This document shows, piece by piece, positions 38,383-46,178 of a DNA stretch of 64,000 bases; the first letter of the stretch is position 1; every line of letters starts with the position of its first letter. This DNA is from Pseudomonas fluvialis. GTDB taxonomy: Bacteria; Pseudomonadota; Gammaproteobacteria; Pseudomonadales; Pseudomonadaceae. Below the pieces are notes generated by a model. That model was not told the origin of the DNA and ran no database searches. It was given only the letters and a program-made list of their open reading frames with translations. The DNA lies in the NCBI RefSeq assembly GCF_002234375.1, contig NZ_NMQV01000003.1, positions 1-64,000 of the forward strand, written 5' to 3'. The position numbers and the translations under genes were made by a program.

Positions 38383-39651
38383 ATGTCCGATCTGAAAACA
38401 GCCGCGCTTGACTATCATGCCCAGCCCCGTCCGGGCAAACTGAGCGTCGAGCTCACCAAGCCCACCGCCACCGCACGTGACCTGGCCCTGGCCTACAGCC
38501 CGGGTGTTGCCGAGCCGGTGCGGGAAATCGCGCGTGATCCGGAGCTGGCCTACCGCTATACCGGCAAGGGCAACCTGGTGGCTGTCATTTCCGATGGTAC
38601 GGCGATCCTTGGCCTGGGCGATCTCGGCCCGCTGGCCTCCAAGCCGGTCATGGAAGGTAAGGGCGTGTTGTTCAAGCGTTTTGCCGGCATCGACGTGTTT
38701 GACATCGAAGTCGAGGCAGAAAGCCCGCAGGCCTTCATCGATACCGTTCGCCGTATCTCCATCACCTTCGGTGGTATCAACCTGGAAGATATCAAGGCAC
38801 CCGAGTGCTTTGAGATCGAACGCACGCTGATCGAGCAGTGCGATATTCCGGTGTTCCACGATGACCAGCACGGCACCGCCATCGTCACTGCGGCCGGCAT
38901 GCTCAATGCCCTGGAAATCGCCGGCAAGACCCTGCCGGAAGCCAGGATCGTCTGCCTGGGTGCCGGCGCTGCGGCCATTTCCTGCATGAAGCTGCTGGTC
39001 AGCATGGGCGCGAAGATCGAGAACATCTTCATGATCGACCGCAAGGGTGTGATCCATGCCGGTCGCGACGATCTCAACCAGTACAAGGCAGTCTTCGCCA
39101 GCGAAACCGACAAGCGCACCCTGCAGGATGCCTTGACCGGTGCTGACGTGTTCGTCGGCCTGTCCGGTGCCAACCTGCTGAGCCCGGATGACCTCAAGCT
39201 GATGGCCGACAACCCGATCATCTTCGCCTGCTCCAACCCGGACCCGGAGATCAAGCCGGAGCTGGCCCGCGAAGCGCGCCCCGATGTGATCATGGCTACC
39301 GGCCGTTCCGATTACCCGAACCAGGTCAACAACGTACTGGGCTTCCCGTTCATCTTCCGCGGCGCTCTGGACGTACGTGCCACGCGCATCAACGAAGAGA
39401 TGAAGATCGCGGCTGCGCTGGCGTTGCGTGATCTGGCCAAACTGCCGGTACCGCAGGAAGTCTGTGACGCCTATGGCGGCATGGCGCTGTCCTTCGGTCG
39501 CGAGTACATCATTCCCAAGCCGATGGACCCGCGCCTGATCACCGAAGTGTGTGATGCCGTAGCCAAGGCCGCGCTGGAAAGTGGCGTAGCAACCCTGCCG
39601 TATCCGAAGAACTATCCGCTCAAGTCGGTAGATGACGTGTTCAACGGCTGA
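38383..39651 (+). CDS. maeB: Malic enzyme
   Basis: The product is 422 residues from ATG 38383, the standard length of the short bacterial form (no PTA domain). It decarboxylates malate to pyruvate with reduction of NAD(P). Visible are ARDLALAYSPGVAEP, LGDLGPLASKPVMEGKG, DDQHGTAIV, the Rossmann GAGAAA and SGANLLSP with FACSNPDPEI. The upstream ribosome binding site is weak (AGCGGAAACC). A strong terminator follows at 39666-39692. Pyruvate and NADPH from this step feed PDH and PHA or lipid synthesis. NAD or NADP preference is not decided here. Confidence 0.95.
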   Translation: MSDLKTAALDYHAQPRPGKLSVELTKPTATARDLALAYSPGVAEPVREIARDPELAYRYTGKGNLVAVISDGTAILGLGDLGPLASKPVMEGKGVLFKRFAGIDVFDIEVEAESPQAFIDTVRRISITFGGINLEDIKAPECFEIERTLIEQCDIPVFHDDQHGTAIVTAAGMLNALEIAGKTLPEARIVCLGAGAAAISCMKLLVSMGAKIENIFMIDRKGVIHAGRDDLNQYKAVFASETDKRTLQDALTGADVFVGLSGANLLSPDDLKLMADNPIIFACSNPDPEIKPELAREARPDVIMATGRSDYPNQVNNVLGFPFIFRGALDVRATRINEEMKIAAALALRDLAKLPVPQEVCDAYGGMALSFGREYIIPKPMDPRLITEVCDAVAKAALESGVATLPYPKNYPLKSVDDVFNG

Positions 39652-39665
39652 GTGTCGTGCTGCAG

Positions 39666-39692
39666 AAAAACCCGCCGCTGGCGGGTTTTTTT
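39666..39692 (+). terminator. Intrinsic terminator after maeB
   Basis: AAAAACCCGC (39666-39675) pairs with GCGGGTTTTTTT (39681-39692) with a 5-base loop. It lies 15 bases after the maeB stop and ends in seven T. The A-run on the other side could serve the convergent gene as well. Confidence 0.88.
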
Positions 39693-39729
39693 ATGCGTGG
39701 TCGTCCCGTGTGCTGGCACGCCTCTGACG

Positions 39730-40287
39730 TTACCAGCTACAGAAGCAACCAACCGCTAGGTTGTTGCCGACCTTGACCTGGCGGCCGGCGACCAGTGCCT
39801 CGAGAACCGGGTCGATGAAGCTGTTGCTGCTGTTGCAGCTGGCGCCTTCGCTGTAGGGGCCGAAGTAGGCCAGGCGGCCCTGGCGATCCCACAGGGCGAC
39901 GGCCGGGCTGGCCGGCAGGCTGGCACTGCCCGGCAGCTCCAGAGGTTGCAGGGTTGCCAGCATGGCCGGTAGCTGGCCGCGCGTACCGGGTTTCTGCACA
40001 TGGTGGAAACGCACGCCCTGTACGGCGAAACGCTTGACCAGATCAGCCAGGTGCTGCTGGTTGCCACGGTTGCAGGGGCAGGCTGGGTCCCAGAAATGCA
40101 CCAGATGGATTTCCCCGTTGCCGGCCAGGGCGCCGGGCAGCTGCAGGGCGCTGCTGTCGAATAGGGCTGCCTGCTCGTCGAAGGCGCGCAGGTAGCGTGC
40201 CTGGTACCACCACAAGGCGGCCAGCAGCGCGGCTACCCAGAGCAGTACGGCAAGGATCAGCAGGAGATTTTTGCGCGCAGGCTTCAT
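39730..40287 (-). CDS. DUF6436-like thioredoxin-fold membrane protein
   Basis: The product is 185 residues from ATG 40287. An N-terminal membrane helix (about 8-28) is followed by a periplasmic domain with a thioredoxin-like opening (HLVHFWDPACPCNRGNQQHL), in which CPCN takes the place of a CxxC redox pair. The C-terminal part has ASCNSSNSFIDP and ends CFCSW. It converges with maeB and is divergent from the hydrolase gene. It may be a disulfide or cofactor-handling protein in the envelope; no substrate is known. The start has only a weak upstream site. Confidence 0.72.
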   Translation of the reverse strand: MKPARKNLLLILAVLLWVAALLAALWWYQARYLRAFDEQAALFDSSALQLPGALAGNGEIHLVHFWDPACPCNRGNQQHLADLVKRFAVQGVRFHHVQKPGTRGQLPAMLATLQPLELPGSASLPASPAVALWDRQGRLAYFGPYSEGASCNSSNSFIDPVLEALVAGRQVKVGNNLAVGCFCSW

Positions 40288-40399
40288 GGCAACCACACTG
40301 GCAAGAGGGCTGCATAGCTTGCCATGTTGCGCTGTGCAGCAGAACCTGTAGTGTCGCACCGGGCGCTGTTCCGGCTATTTGACCCGCGAGGCTGTCGTC

Positions 40400-41365
40400 A
40401 TGTCGTTGTCGTTTGATCCCGATGTATTGCGCGACCTGCTGCCCCCGCTGGAGCAGGCTGTGGAATTGCCGGCGATGCAGGCCTACCGGCAGTTCTATGG
40501 CCTGGAGTTTGCGGGTGTACAGCAGGTACGCCTGGGGCATGTCGAGGCCGCCGGCTATCGCCTGGCCGTGCAGTGCTGGCAGCCAGCCGCGGCGACGGCC
40601 AGCCTGTTGCTGCTGCATGGTTACTACGACCACATGGGCTTGTACCGGCACATCATCGATTGGGCCTTGCGTCAGGGCTTTGCGGTGCTGGCCTGTGATT
40701 TGCCCGGGCATGGCCTGTCCACGGGCGAGCGAGCCAGCATCAGTGACTTTGCCGAGTACCAGGCAGCCCTGCAGGCGCTGTTTGCCCAGGCCGAACGGAT
40801 GGCCTTGCCCAAGCCCTGGCATGTGCTGGGACAGAGTACCGGCGGCGCGATCCTTCTGGATTACCTGCTCACTGGCGAGCCGCGTCCGGAGCTGGGGCAG
40901 AGCATCCTGCTGGCGCCGTTGGTGCGTCCGCGCGCCTGGAACTGGTCACGGCTCAGTTATCGCTTGCTGGCGCCGTTCGTCGATGCGGTGCCGCGCCGTT
41001 ATACGGTCAACTCCAGTGACAGTGCGTTCATCGACTTCGTGCATAACCAGGACCCGCTGCAGCCACAGGTTTTGCCGGTGGCTTGGGTGGCGGCGCTGGA
41101 GCGCTGGATCGCGCGGATCGAGCAGCTGGCCCGGCCGGCGCCAGGTGGACTGCGCCCGCCGCTGATCGTGCAGGGTGGGCTGGATCGCACGGTTGATTGG
41201 CGGCATAACCTGGCGGTTCTGCAACGCCAGTTCCAGGGGGCGGAAGTCTTGCTGCTGGAACAAGCCTCGCACCACCTGGCCAATGAGCAGGCGGCACTGC
41301 GTGAGCAGTATCTGGGGTTTCTCAGTCGACGGCTGCAGGCGCCGGGCTGGCCGGCGCTGGGTTGA
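40400..41365 (+). CDS. Alpha/beta hydrolase
   Basis: The product is 321 residues from ATG 40400, preferred over a TTG at 40379. It has an LLLLHGYYDHMGLYR oxyanion loop, the nucleophile elbow VLGQSTGGA, the acid in QGGLDRTVDW, and a His in ASHHLANEQ. It resembles monoacylglycerol-lipase or lysophospholipase-type hydrolases (PF12146 style), but a substrate is not clear. It is 112 bases from the divergent DUF6436 gene. Its stop lies 44 bases inside the DUF2059 gene on the other strand (tail-to-tail overlap). Confidence 0.85.
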   Translation: MSLSFDPDVLRDLLPPLEQAVELPAMQAYRQFYGLEFAGVQQVRLGHVEAAGYRLAVQCWQPAAATASLLLLHGYYDHMGLYRHIIDWALRQGFAVLACDLPGHGLSTGERASISDFAEYQAALQALFAQAERMALPKPWHVLGQSTGGAILLDYLLTGEPRPELGQSILLAPLVRPRAWNWSRLSYRLLAPFVDAVPRRYTVNSSDSAFIDFVHNQDPLQPQVLPVAWVAALERWIARIEQLARPAPGGLRPPLIVQGGLDRTVDWRHNLAVLQRQFQGAEVLLLEQASHHLANEQAALREQYLGFLSRRLQAPGWPALG

Positions 41366-42074
41366 GGGCGGCGCGCAGGGCACCGAGTGCCGCCTGGTAG
41401 TAGGCCTGGCCCTCTGCGGATTCGGCGAAGGTGACAAACTCGGCCAATTCCTGGTCGTTGAGGTCGCGATAGATGAACAGCAGGCTGTTGCCCAGGTCGC
41501 TGTCGATTTGCGCAATCAGCTTTTGCCGCGGGCCGTCCAGCAGGTTATCGCTGATCTGGTAGTCGGCCAGCCCAGGGATCATCTGACCCAGGCTGTCGGC
41601 GGCGATGCCGGCGATGGCCAGGCTGACTTCGGCGGCGGCGGCACTGGCCGGCAGTGCCTGGCCGAGGCGCTGTGCGAGTGCCTGGCGTGGCGCGCTGGCC
41701 TGATTGCGCGGGATCACCCCGAGGGCGACTTCCTCGCTGGCACTGGCCTGCAGTTCGGCACGCACTACCTTGCGGCCCAGTGGCGAGTCAAAGAACGTCT
41801 GTGCGGCCTGCGGATCACGCAGCTGTTCACGCAGGTGTTGCGCAACGCGCGACTGCAGGGCATCGGCGGCAAAGCGGCGGTTGCTGGACTCGACCATCAC
41901 GCGGTACAAGGCATCCGGCAGGTTGCCCTGGTAGCGTTGCTGGGCGGCCTGTAGTGCCTTGCTGAAATTGACCTGGTGTTGCGCCCAGCCGGCGCTGCGG
42001 TACAGCTCGGCATGTGGATCGGCGCTGGCGAGCAGGGGTGTGAGGCAGAGCAATGCAGCAAGCAGCAGGCGCAT
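41322..42074 (-). CDS. DUF2059 exported protein
   Basis: The product is 250 residues. A signal peptide ends after ASA (about residue 18). The mature part is mainly helical with a DUF2059-like segment toward the C-terminus (DQELAEFVTFAESAEGQAYYQAALGAL), followed by a short Pro/Ala tail. It should be periplasmic. It overlaps the convergent hydrolase gene by 44 bases. It is divergent from the DUF523 gene across 96 bases. Confidence 0.75.
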   Translation of the reverse strand: MRLLLAALLCLTPLLASADPHAELYRSAGWAQHQVNFSKALQAAQQRYQGNLPDALYRVMVESSNRRFAADALQSRVAQHLREQLRDPQAAQTFFDSPLGRKVVRAELQASASEEVALGVIPRNQASAPRQALAQRLGQALPASAAAAEVSLAIAGIAADSLGQMIPGLADYQISDNLLDGPRQKLIAQIDSDLGNSLLFIYRDLNDQELAEFVTFAESAEGQAYYQAALGALRAALNPAPASPAPAAVD

Positions 42075-42170
42075 GAAAACTCCCAGGAGCGACGGCCAGA
42101 TGATAATGCGCGCTATTCTGCGCAGCGCCAGACGGCTTGTCGAGGCGCCAGGACGACGCAGGAGTCGGTG

Positions 42171-42659
42171 ATGCAGAAGATATTGGTGAGCGCCTGCCTA
42201 CTCGGTGAAGCGGTGCGCTACGACGGTGCCGCTCATGGTCCTTTTGCCCAGTTGCAGGCCTGGCAGGCCGAAGGGCGCGTACTGGCGCTGTGCCCGGAAA
42301 TGGCCGGCGGCCTGCCGACGCCGCGGCCGCCGGCAGAAATTCTCGGTGGCCAGGGGCGCGCGGTGCTGGCCGGGCAGCAGGTGGTGCGTGATTGTCATGG
42401 CCGGGATGTCAGCGATGCCTTCCGGGCAGGCGCCGCACGGGCGCTGGCATTGGTGCGCGAGCAGGGCATCGGTATGGCCGTGCTCAAGGCGCGCAGCCCG
42501 TCCTGCGGCAACCGGCAGACCTATTCCGGCGAGTTCTCGGGCCGTCTGGTCGAGGGTGCCGGGGTCACCGCCGCAGCCCTGCAGGCGGCGGGGGTGGTGG
42601 TGTTCAACGAGTATGAGCTGGAGCAGGCAGCCGCCTGGTTGGCCCTGCAGGCCGACTGA
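42171..42659 (+). CDS. DUF523 family protein
   Basis: The product is 162 residues from ATG 42171 with GGAG 6 bases upstream. Conserved pieces are SACLLGEAVRYDGAAHG, ALCPEMAGGLPTPRPPAEI and KARSPSCG, with the conserved cysteines in CLLG, LCPE and SPSCG. The three cysteines suggest a metal or iron-sulfur site. The family has no settled activity. The stop lies 6 bases from the stop of the AhpA-like gene on the opposite strand. Confidence 0.85.
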   Translation: MQKILVSACLLGEAVRYDGAAHGPFAQLQAWQAEGRVLALCPEMAGGLPTPRPPAEILGGQGRAVLAGQQVVRDCHGRDVSDAFRAGAARALALVREQGIGMAVLKARSPSCGNRQTYSGEFSGRLVEGAGVTAAALQAAGVVVFNEYELEQAAAWLALQAD

Positions 42660-42665
42660 AGCGAA

Positions 42666-44150
42666 TCAGCGGCCTTCCTGCATGCGCACCAGCTGGCGTT
42701 CGAGGAGTGCCGGGTAGGGATCGAGCAGGCGCTCCACGCAGCTGCAACCGGCCGGACTGGCGATGCTGCGGATGCGTGCATGGCTACGCAGGGCTTCCTG
42801 GCTGGCTATGCTCTGGTCGAGCAGCAGCAGGTTGCGGCTGTGCTGGCTAAGTGCCAGGGCGGCCTGGCTGCTGGCGGCCAGCAGCAGCTGTCCCTGGCCG
42901 AGCGCGCTGAGGTCTTCGCCCAGGCTCAGGCCCAGTTGCAATTGCAGGGTGAAGCCGCTGTCGGCCACTTCGATCTGCAGTGCATGACCCAGTGCCCGCA
43001 GCAGCTCGCCGCAGCACAGCGCATGGCTGAGGAATTGCTGTTCATCCTGGCTGCTGTGGAACAGCAACAGGCTGCTGCCATCGTTGAGGGTATGCAGTTC
43101 CCCCTGGTACAGCGTGGCAGCCTGTTGCAGGCAGTCACGGTAGCGCTCCAGCAACTGCACCAGGCGCGGGCGTGGCAGGTGGCGTAGTTGCTCCTGCGCG
43201 CCCAGCTGTACGGCGAGTACGGCGGTCTGACCGGGCGTGACAGAGGGCAGGGGTGCGGGCTCATCCGGCTGACGCAGCTCGGCGAACGGATCATGTTCGT
43301 CAGGCGTTGCGGGGAAGTCGTCAGTATCGCCTAGCGCAGTCCGTTCGGCGGAGAGCGGCTCTTCGTCGAATGCAGGCTCATCCGTCCAGTCGTCGAGAGT
43401 CGGTGCGTCGTCTGCCAACGGCACGCTTTCGCTGGCCATGGAGGGCGCCGCTGGCTTGGGTGGTAGCAGGCGCGCCTGGAGCTGACGGGCCAGATCGCCG
43501 ATCTCATCCTGACGGCCGCTGCCGGGCGCCGGGTCATCCGGATCGCGCAGCCACAGGCGCAGCTGCAGCAGCGGGGTGGACAGGTGACGACCAAGACGCA
43601 GGCTTAGTGACAGGGTCAGGGCCAGCAGGATCAGGCTGAGGATGCCCATGCTTTGCAGGCTGATGGTCATCGGCTGCTGGAACTGGCGCATATCCAGGCT
43701 GATGTGCAGGTGGCCGGCGATCACCTCCTGAAAGGTGATAGGCGTGGTGAACAGCCCGCTCTGCTGGTCGAGCATGCCATGGCCGGGACGTGAGCCGGCC
43801 TCGGCGAGCAGGCGATTATCCACGCTGTAGATGGCGGCGTGCGCCACCAGTGGGTTTCTCACCAGATTGTTGAGCAGGACGTTGAGACTGAGGATGTCGT
43901 TGGCGACCAGCAGTTCGGTGGCCGAGGCGGCGGTCTGCACGATCAGGCTCTGTCCCAGGGCGTCGGACTGCTGCTGCATGGCATGCTTGAACTGCATGCC
44001 GATGACCCAGGCATAGATCACCAGGGCCAGGGCGACCAGCAGCAGGCTGTGGCTGGCAATACGCAGGGTCAGCGGTACGCGGCGCTGGCGCAGGGCGTTG
44101 AACAGCAGCAGGAACAGGTTGTCGGGCTTGACAGATGACGGCCGGGGCAC
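42666..44150 (-). CDS. AhpA/YtjB family membrane protein
   Basis: The product is 494 residues from GTG 44150. A longer frame to 44741 is rejected since it would run over serB. The N-terminal SVKPDNLFLLLFNALRQRRVPLTLRIASHS, one helix at about 33-54, a periplasmic region and a second helix at about 165-187 match the AhpA/YtjB (SMP_2) family, which is divergent from serB in many proteobacteria. The C-terminal cytosolic part is Asp/Glu/Pro-rich, then a folded domain similar to a degenerate cyclase-like fold. The role is unknown; some members were described as haemolysin regulators. The GTG has a weak site. Confidence 0.72.
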   Translation of the reverse strand: MPRPSSVKPDNLFLLLFNALRQRRVPLTLRIASHSLLLVALALVIYAWVIGMQFKHAMQQQSDALGQSLIVQTAASATELLVANDILSLNVLLNNLVRNPLVAHAAIYSVDNRLLAEAGSRPGHGMLDQQSGLFTTPITFQEVIAGHLHISLDMRQFQQPMTISLQSMGILSLILLALTLSLSLRLGRHLSTPLLQLRLWLRDPDDPAPGSGRQDEIGDLARQLQARLLPPKPAAPSMASESVPLADDAPTLDDWTDEPAFDEEPLSAERTALGDTDDFPATPDEHDPFAELRQPDEPAPLPSVTPGQTAVLAVQLGAQEQLRHLPRPRLVQLLERYRDCLQQAATLYQGELHTLNDGSSLLLFHSSQDEQQFLSHALCCGELLRALGHALQIEVADSGFTLQLQLGLSLGEDLSALGQGQLLLAASSQAALALSQHSRNLLLLDQSIASQEALRSHARIRSIASPAGCSCVERLLDPYPALLERQLVRMQEGR

Positions 44151-44320
44151 AGGGCGTAGCTCGGGCAGGGAAAAGAGCCGGCAGTATACCCAGCGCCCTC
44201 TATGCGGCAAAGCGCGCCGGGCGCGGCGCACCAGGCAGCCTGCAGACTGCGCGCTGGCGCACGTTTTGCGCGTAGCGTCCGGGTGGCCGGGCAGCGGAGG
44301 CATGCGTGGCACTTTGCAGG

Positions 44321-44326
44321 TAGAAT
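44321..44326 (+). promoter_or_regulatory. serB: -10 element for serB
   Basis: TAGAAT is the best -10 match before the TTG start at 44358. The -35 region (AGGCAT at 17 bases) is poor. Confidence 0.4.
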
Positions 44327-44357
44327 GCCGGCCTCTTTCTGACAGCGGAGGTGTGCC

Positions 44358-45572
44358 TTGCGCGAGATCGTCCTGATCAATATCACCGGGGAAGACCGTC
44401 CCGGGCTGACCGCAGCGATTACCGGGGTGCTGGCCCAGGGCGGGGTGAATATCCTCGACATCGGCCAGGCGGTGATCCACGACACCCTGTCGTTCGGCAT
44501 CCTGGTGGAAATTCCGGCTACCGAGCAGGCCTCGTCGGTACTCAAGGACCTGCTGTTCACCGCCTATGAGCTCGACCAGCAGGTGCGTTTCACGCCGGTG
44601 GCGGAGAGCGATTACCAGCAGTGGGTGGATGGCCAGGGCAAGCCGCGGCATATCGTGACCCTGCTGACCCGCAAGGTCACGGCCGAACAGCTGCAGCGGG
44701 TGAGTGCGATCACCGCGCGCTATGGTCTGAACATCGACCATATCGATCGCCTGTCCGGGCGCATGCCGCTGGATACCCCGGATGAGCGCAGTAAGGGCTG
44801 CATCGAGTTTTCCGTGCGTGGCGAGCCGGCCGATACGGCGGCGCTGCGTGCCGAGTTTCTCCGCGTGGCCCAGGAGCTGAATGTCGATATCGCCTTCCAG
44901 CGTGATTCGCTGTTCCGCCGCAACCGTCGTCTGGCAGTCTTCGACATGGACTCGACGCTGATCGAGGCCGAGGTGATCGACGAACTGGCCAAGGCCGCCG
45001 GAGTCGGTGAGCAGGTGGCAGAGATCACCGAGCGCGCCATGCGCGGCGAGCTGGACTTCCGAGCCAGCTTCAAGGAGCGTCTGGCCCTGCTCAAGGGGCT
45101 GCCGGAAGAGGTGCTGGAGCAGATTGCCGAGCGCCTGCCGCTGACCGAGGGTGCCGAGACACTGTTCGCCGAGCTCAAGCGCCTGGGCTACAAGACCGCC
45201 ATCCTGTCGGGCGGCTTTACCTATTTCGCCAAGCGCCTGCAGGCGCTGCTGGGTATCGACTACGTGTATGCCAACGAGCTGGAGATCGTCGACGGCCGGC
45301 TCACCGGCGTCGCCATCGAGCCCATCGTCGATGCCCAGCGCAAGGCCGACCTGCTGCGCGAACTGGCCCAGCGCGAGGGGCTGCAGCTGGAACAGACCAT
45401 TGCCGTGGGCGACGGGGCCAATGACCTGCCGATGCTGGGCCTGGCCGGCCTGGGCGTGGCGTTCCGCGCCAAGCCGCTGGTCAAGCAGTCGGCCAAGCAG
45501 GCGATTTCCACCCTGGGCCTGGATGGCATCCTCTATCTGCTCGGCTACCGCGACCGCGAAGGCCTGGAGTAA
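44358..45572 (+). CDS. serB: Phosphoserine phosphatase
   Basis: The product is 404 residues from a TTG start at 44358; GGAG lies 7 bases upstream and the frame gives the conserved MREIVLINITG N-terminus. It performs the last step of serine synthesis. Two ACT-type domains (about 1-170) precede the HAD phosphatase: DMDSTLIEAEVIDELA with the nucleophilic Asp, ILSGGFTYFA and GDGANDLPML. The ACT-fused form is the one usual in Pseudomonas. It converges on msrA (6 bases). Confidence 0.95.
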   Translation: MREIVLINITGEDRPGLTAAITGVLAQGGVNILDIGQAVIHDTLSFGILVEIPATEQASSVLKDLLFTAYELDQQVRFTPVAESDYQQWVDGQGKPRHIVTLLTRKVTAEQLQRVSAITARYGLNIDHIDRLSGRMPLDTPDERSKGCIEFSVRGEPADTAALRAEFLRVAQELNVDIAFQRDSLFRRNRRLAVFDMDSTLIEAEVIDELAKAAGVGEQVAEITERAMRGELDFRASFKERLALLKGLPEEVLEQIAERLPLTEGAETLFAELKRLGYKTAILSGGFTYFAKRLQALLGIDYVYANELEIVDGRLTGVAIEPIVDAQRKADLLRELAQREGLQLEQTIAVGDGANDLPMLGLAGLGVAFRAKPLVKQSAKQAISTLGLDGILYLLGYRDREGLE

Positions 45573-45578
45573 CCCCTG

Positions 45579-46166
45579 TCAGGGGTAGGCGACCCCGCTA
45601 CCACGTAACCCGCAGTAACCCTGCGGGTGACGGTCGAGGTACTGCTGATGGTAGTCCTCGGCGTAGTAGAACGGCCCGGCCAGGGCAATCTCGCTGGTGA
45701 TCGCCGGATAACCGGCGCGGCTCAGCGCCTGCTGGTAGGTGTCGCGGCTGGCCAGTGCCTGGGCGAGCTGCGCGGCGTCGCGACAGTAGATCGCTGAACG
45801 GTACTGGCTGCCGATGTCATTGCCCTGACGCATGCCCTGGGTCGGATCGTGTGCCTCCCAGAACACCTTGAGCAGGCTGGCGTAGTCGGTCTGTTGTGGG
45901 TCGAAGACCACCAGTACGGCTTCGCTGTGGCCGGTCAGGCCGCTACACACCGCTTCATAGCTGGGCTGGACGGTATCGCCCCCGCAATAGCCGACGGCCG
46001 TGCTGTACACCCCAGGTTGTTGCCAGAAGCGCCGCTCAGCCCCCCAGAAGCAGCCCATGGCAAAGATTGCCCAGTGCAGGCCCGGGGCGAAGGGCGGCTG
46101 CAGGGGCTGGCCGGTGACCCGGTGGCGTTCGGGCAGGCTGTGCGGGGGGCTGATCAGACGTTGCAT
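45579..46166 (-). CDS. msrA: Peptide methionine sulfoxide reductase A
   Basis: The product is 195 residues. The catalytic motif [10 protein letters not shown] has Cys39. The conserved [37 protein letters not shown] and [11 protein letters not shown] follow. The end ([12 protein letters not shown]) lacks a longer resolving-Cys tail but has a Cys in GYCGLRG. The N-terminus is shorter than that of some Pseudomonas MsrA proteins. It is 12 bases after the dipA-like gene on the same strand, so they may be cotranscribed. Confidence 0.93.
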   Translation of the reverse strand: MQRLISPPHSLPERHRVTGQPLQPPFAPGLHWAIFAMGCFWGAERRFWQQPGVYSTAVGYCGGDTVQPSYEAVCSGLTGHSEAVLVVFDPQQTDYASLLKVFWEAHDPTQGMRQGNDIGSQYRSAIYCRDAAQLAQALASRDTYQQALSRAGYPAITSEIALAGPFYYAEDYHQQYLDRHPQGYCGLRGSGVAYP

Positions 46167-46178
46167 GGCGGGTACACC

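Noticed and set aside
44307-44317. TGGCAC followed by TTTGC before serB, looks like sigma-54
   Set aside because: Only one base lies between TGGCAC and TTGC instead of five.
44151-44741. N-terminal extension of the AhpA-like gene
   Set aside because: It would lie antisense over the serB 5' end; the conserved SVKPDN start region sits at GTG 44150.
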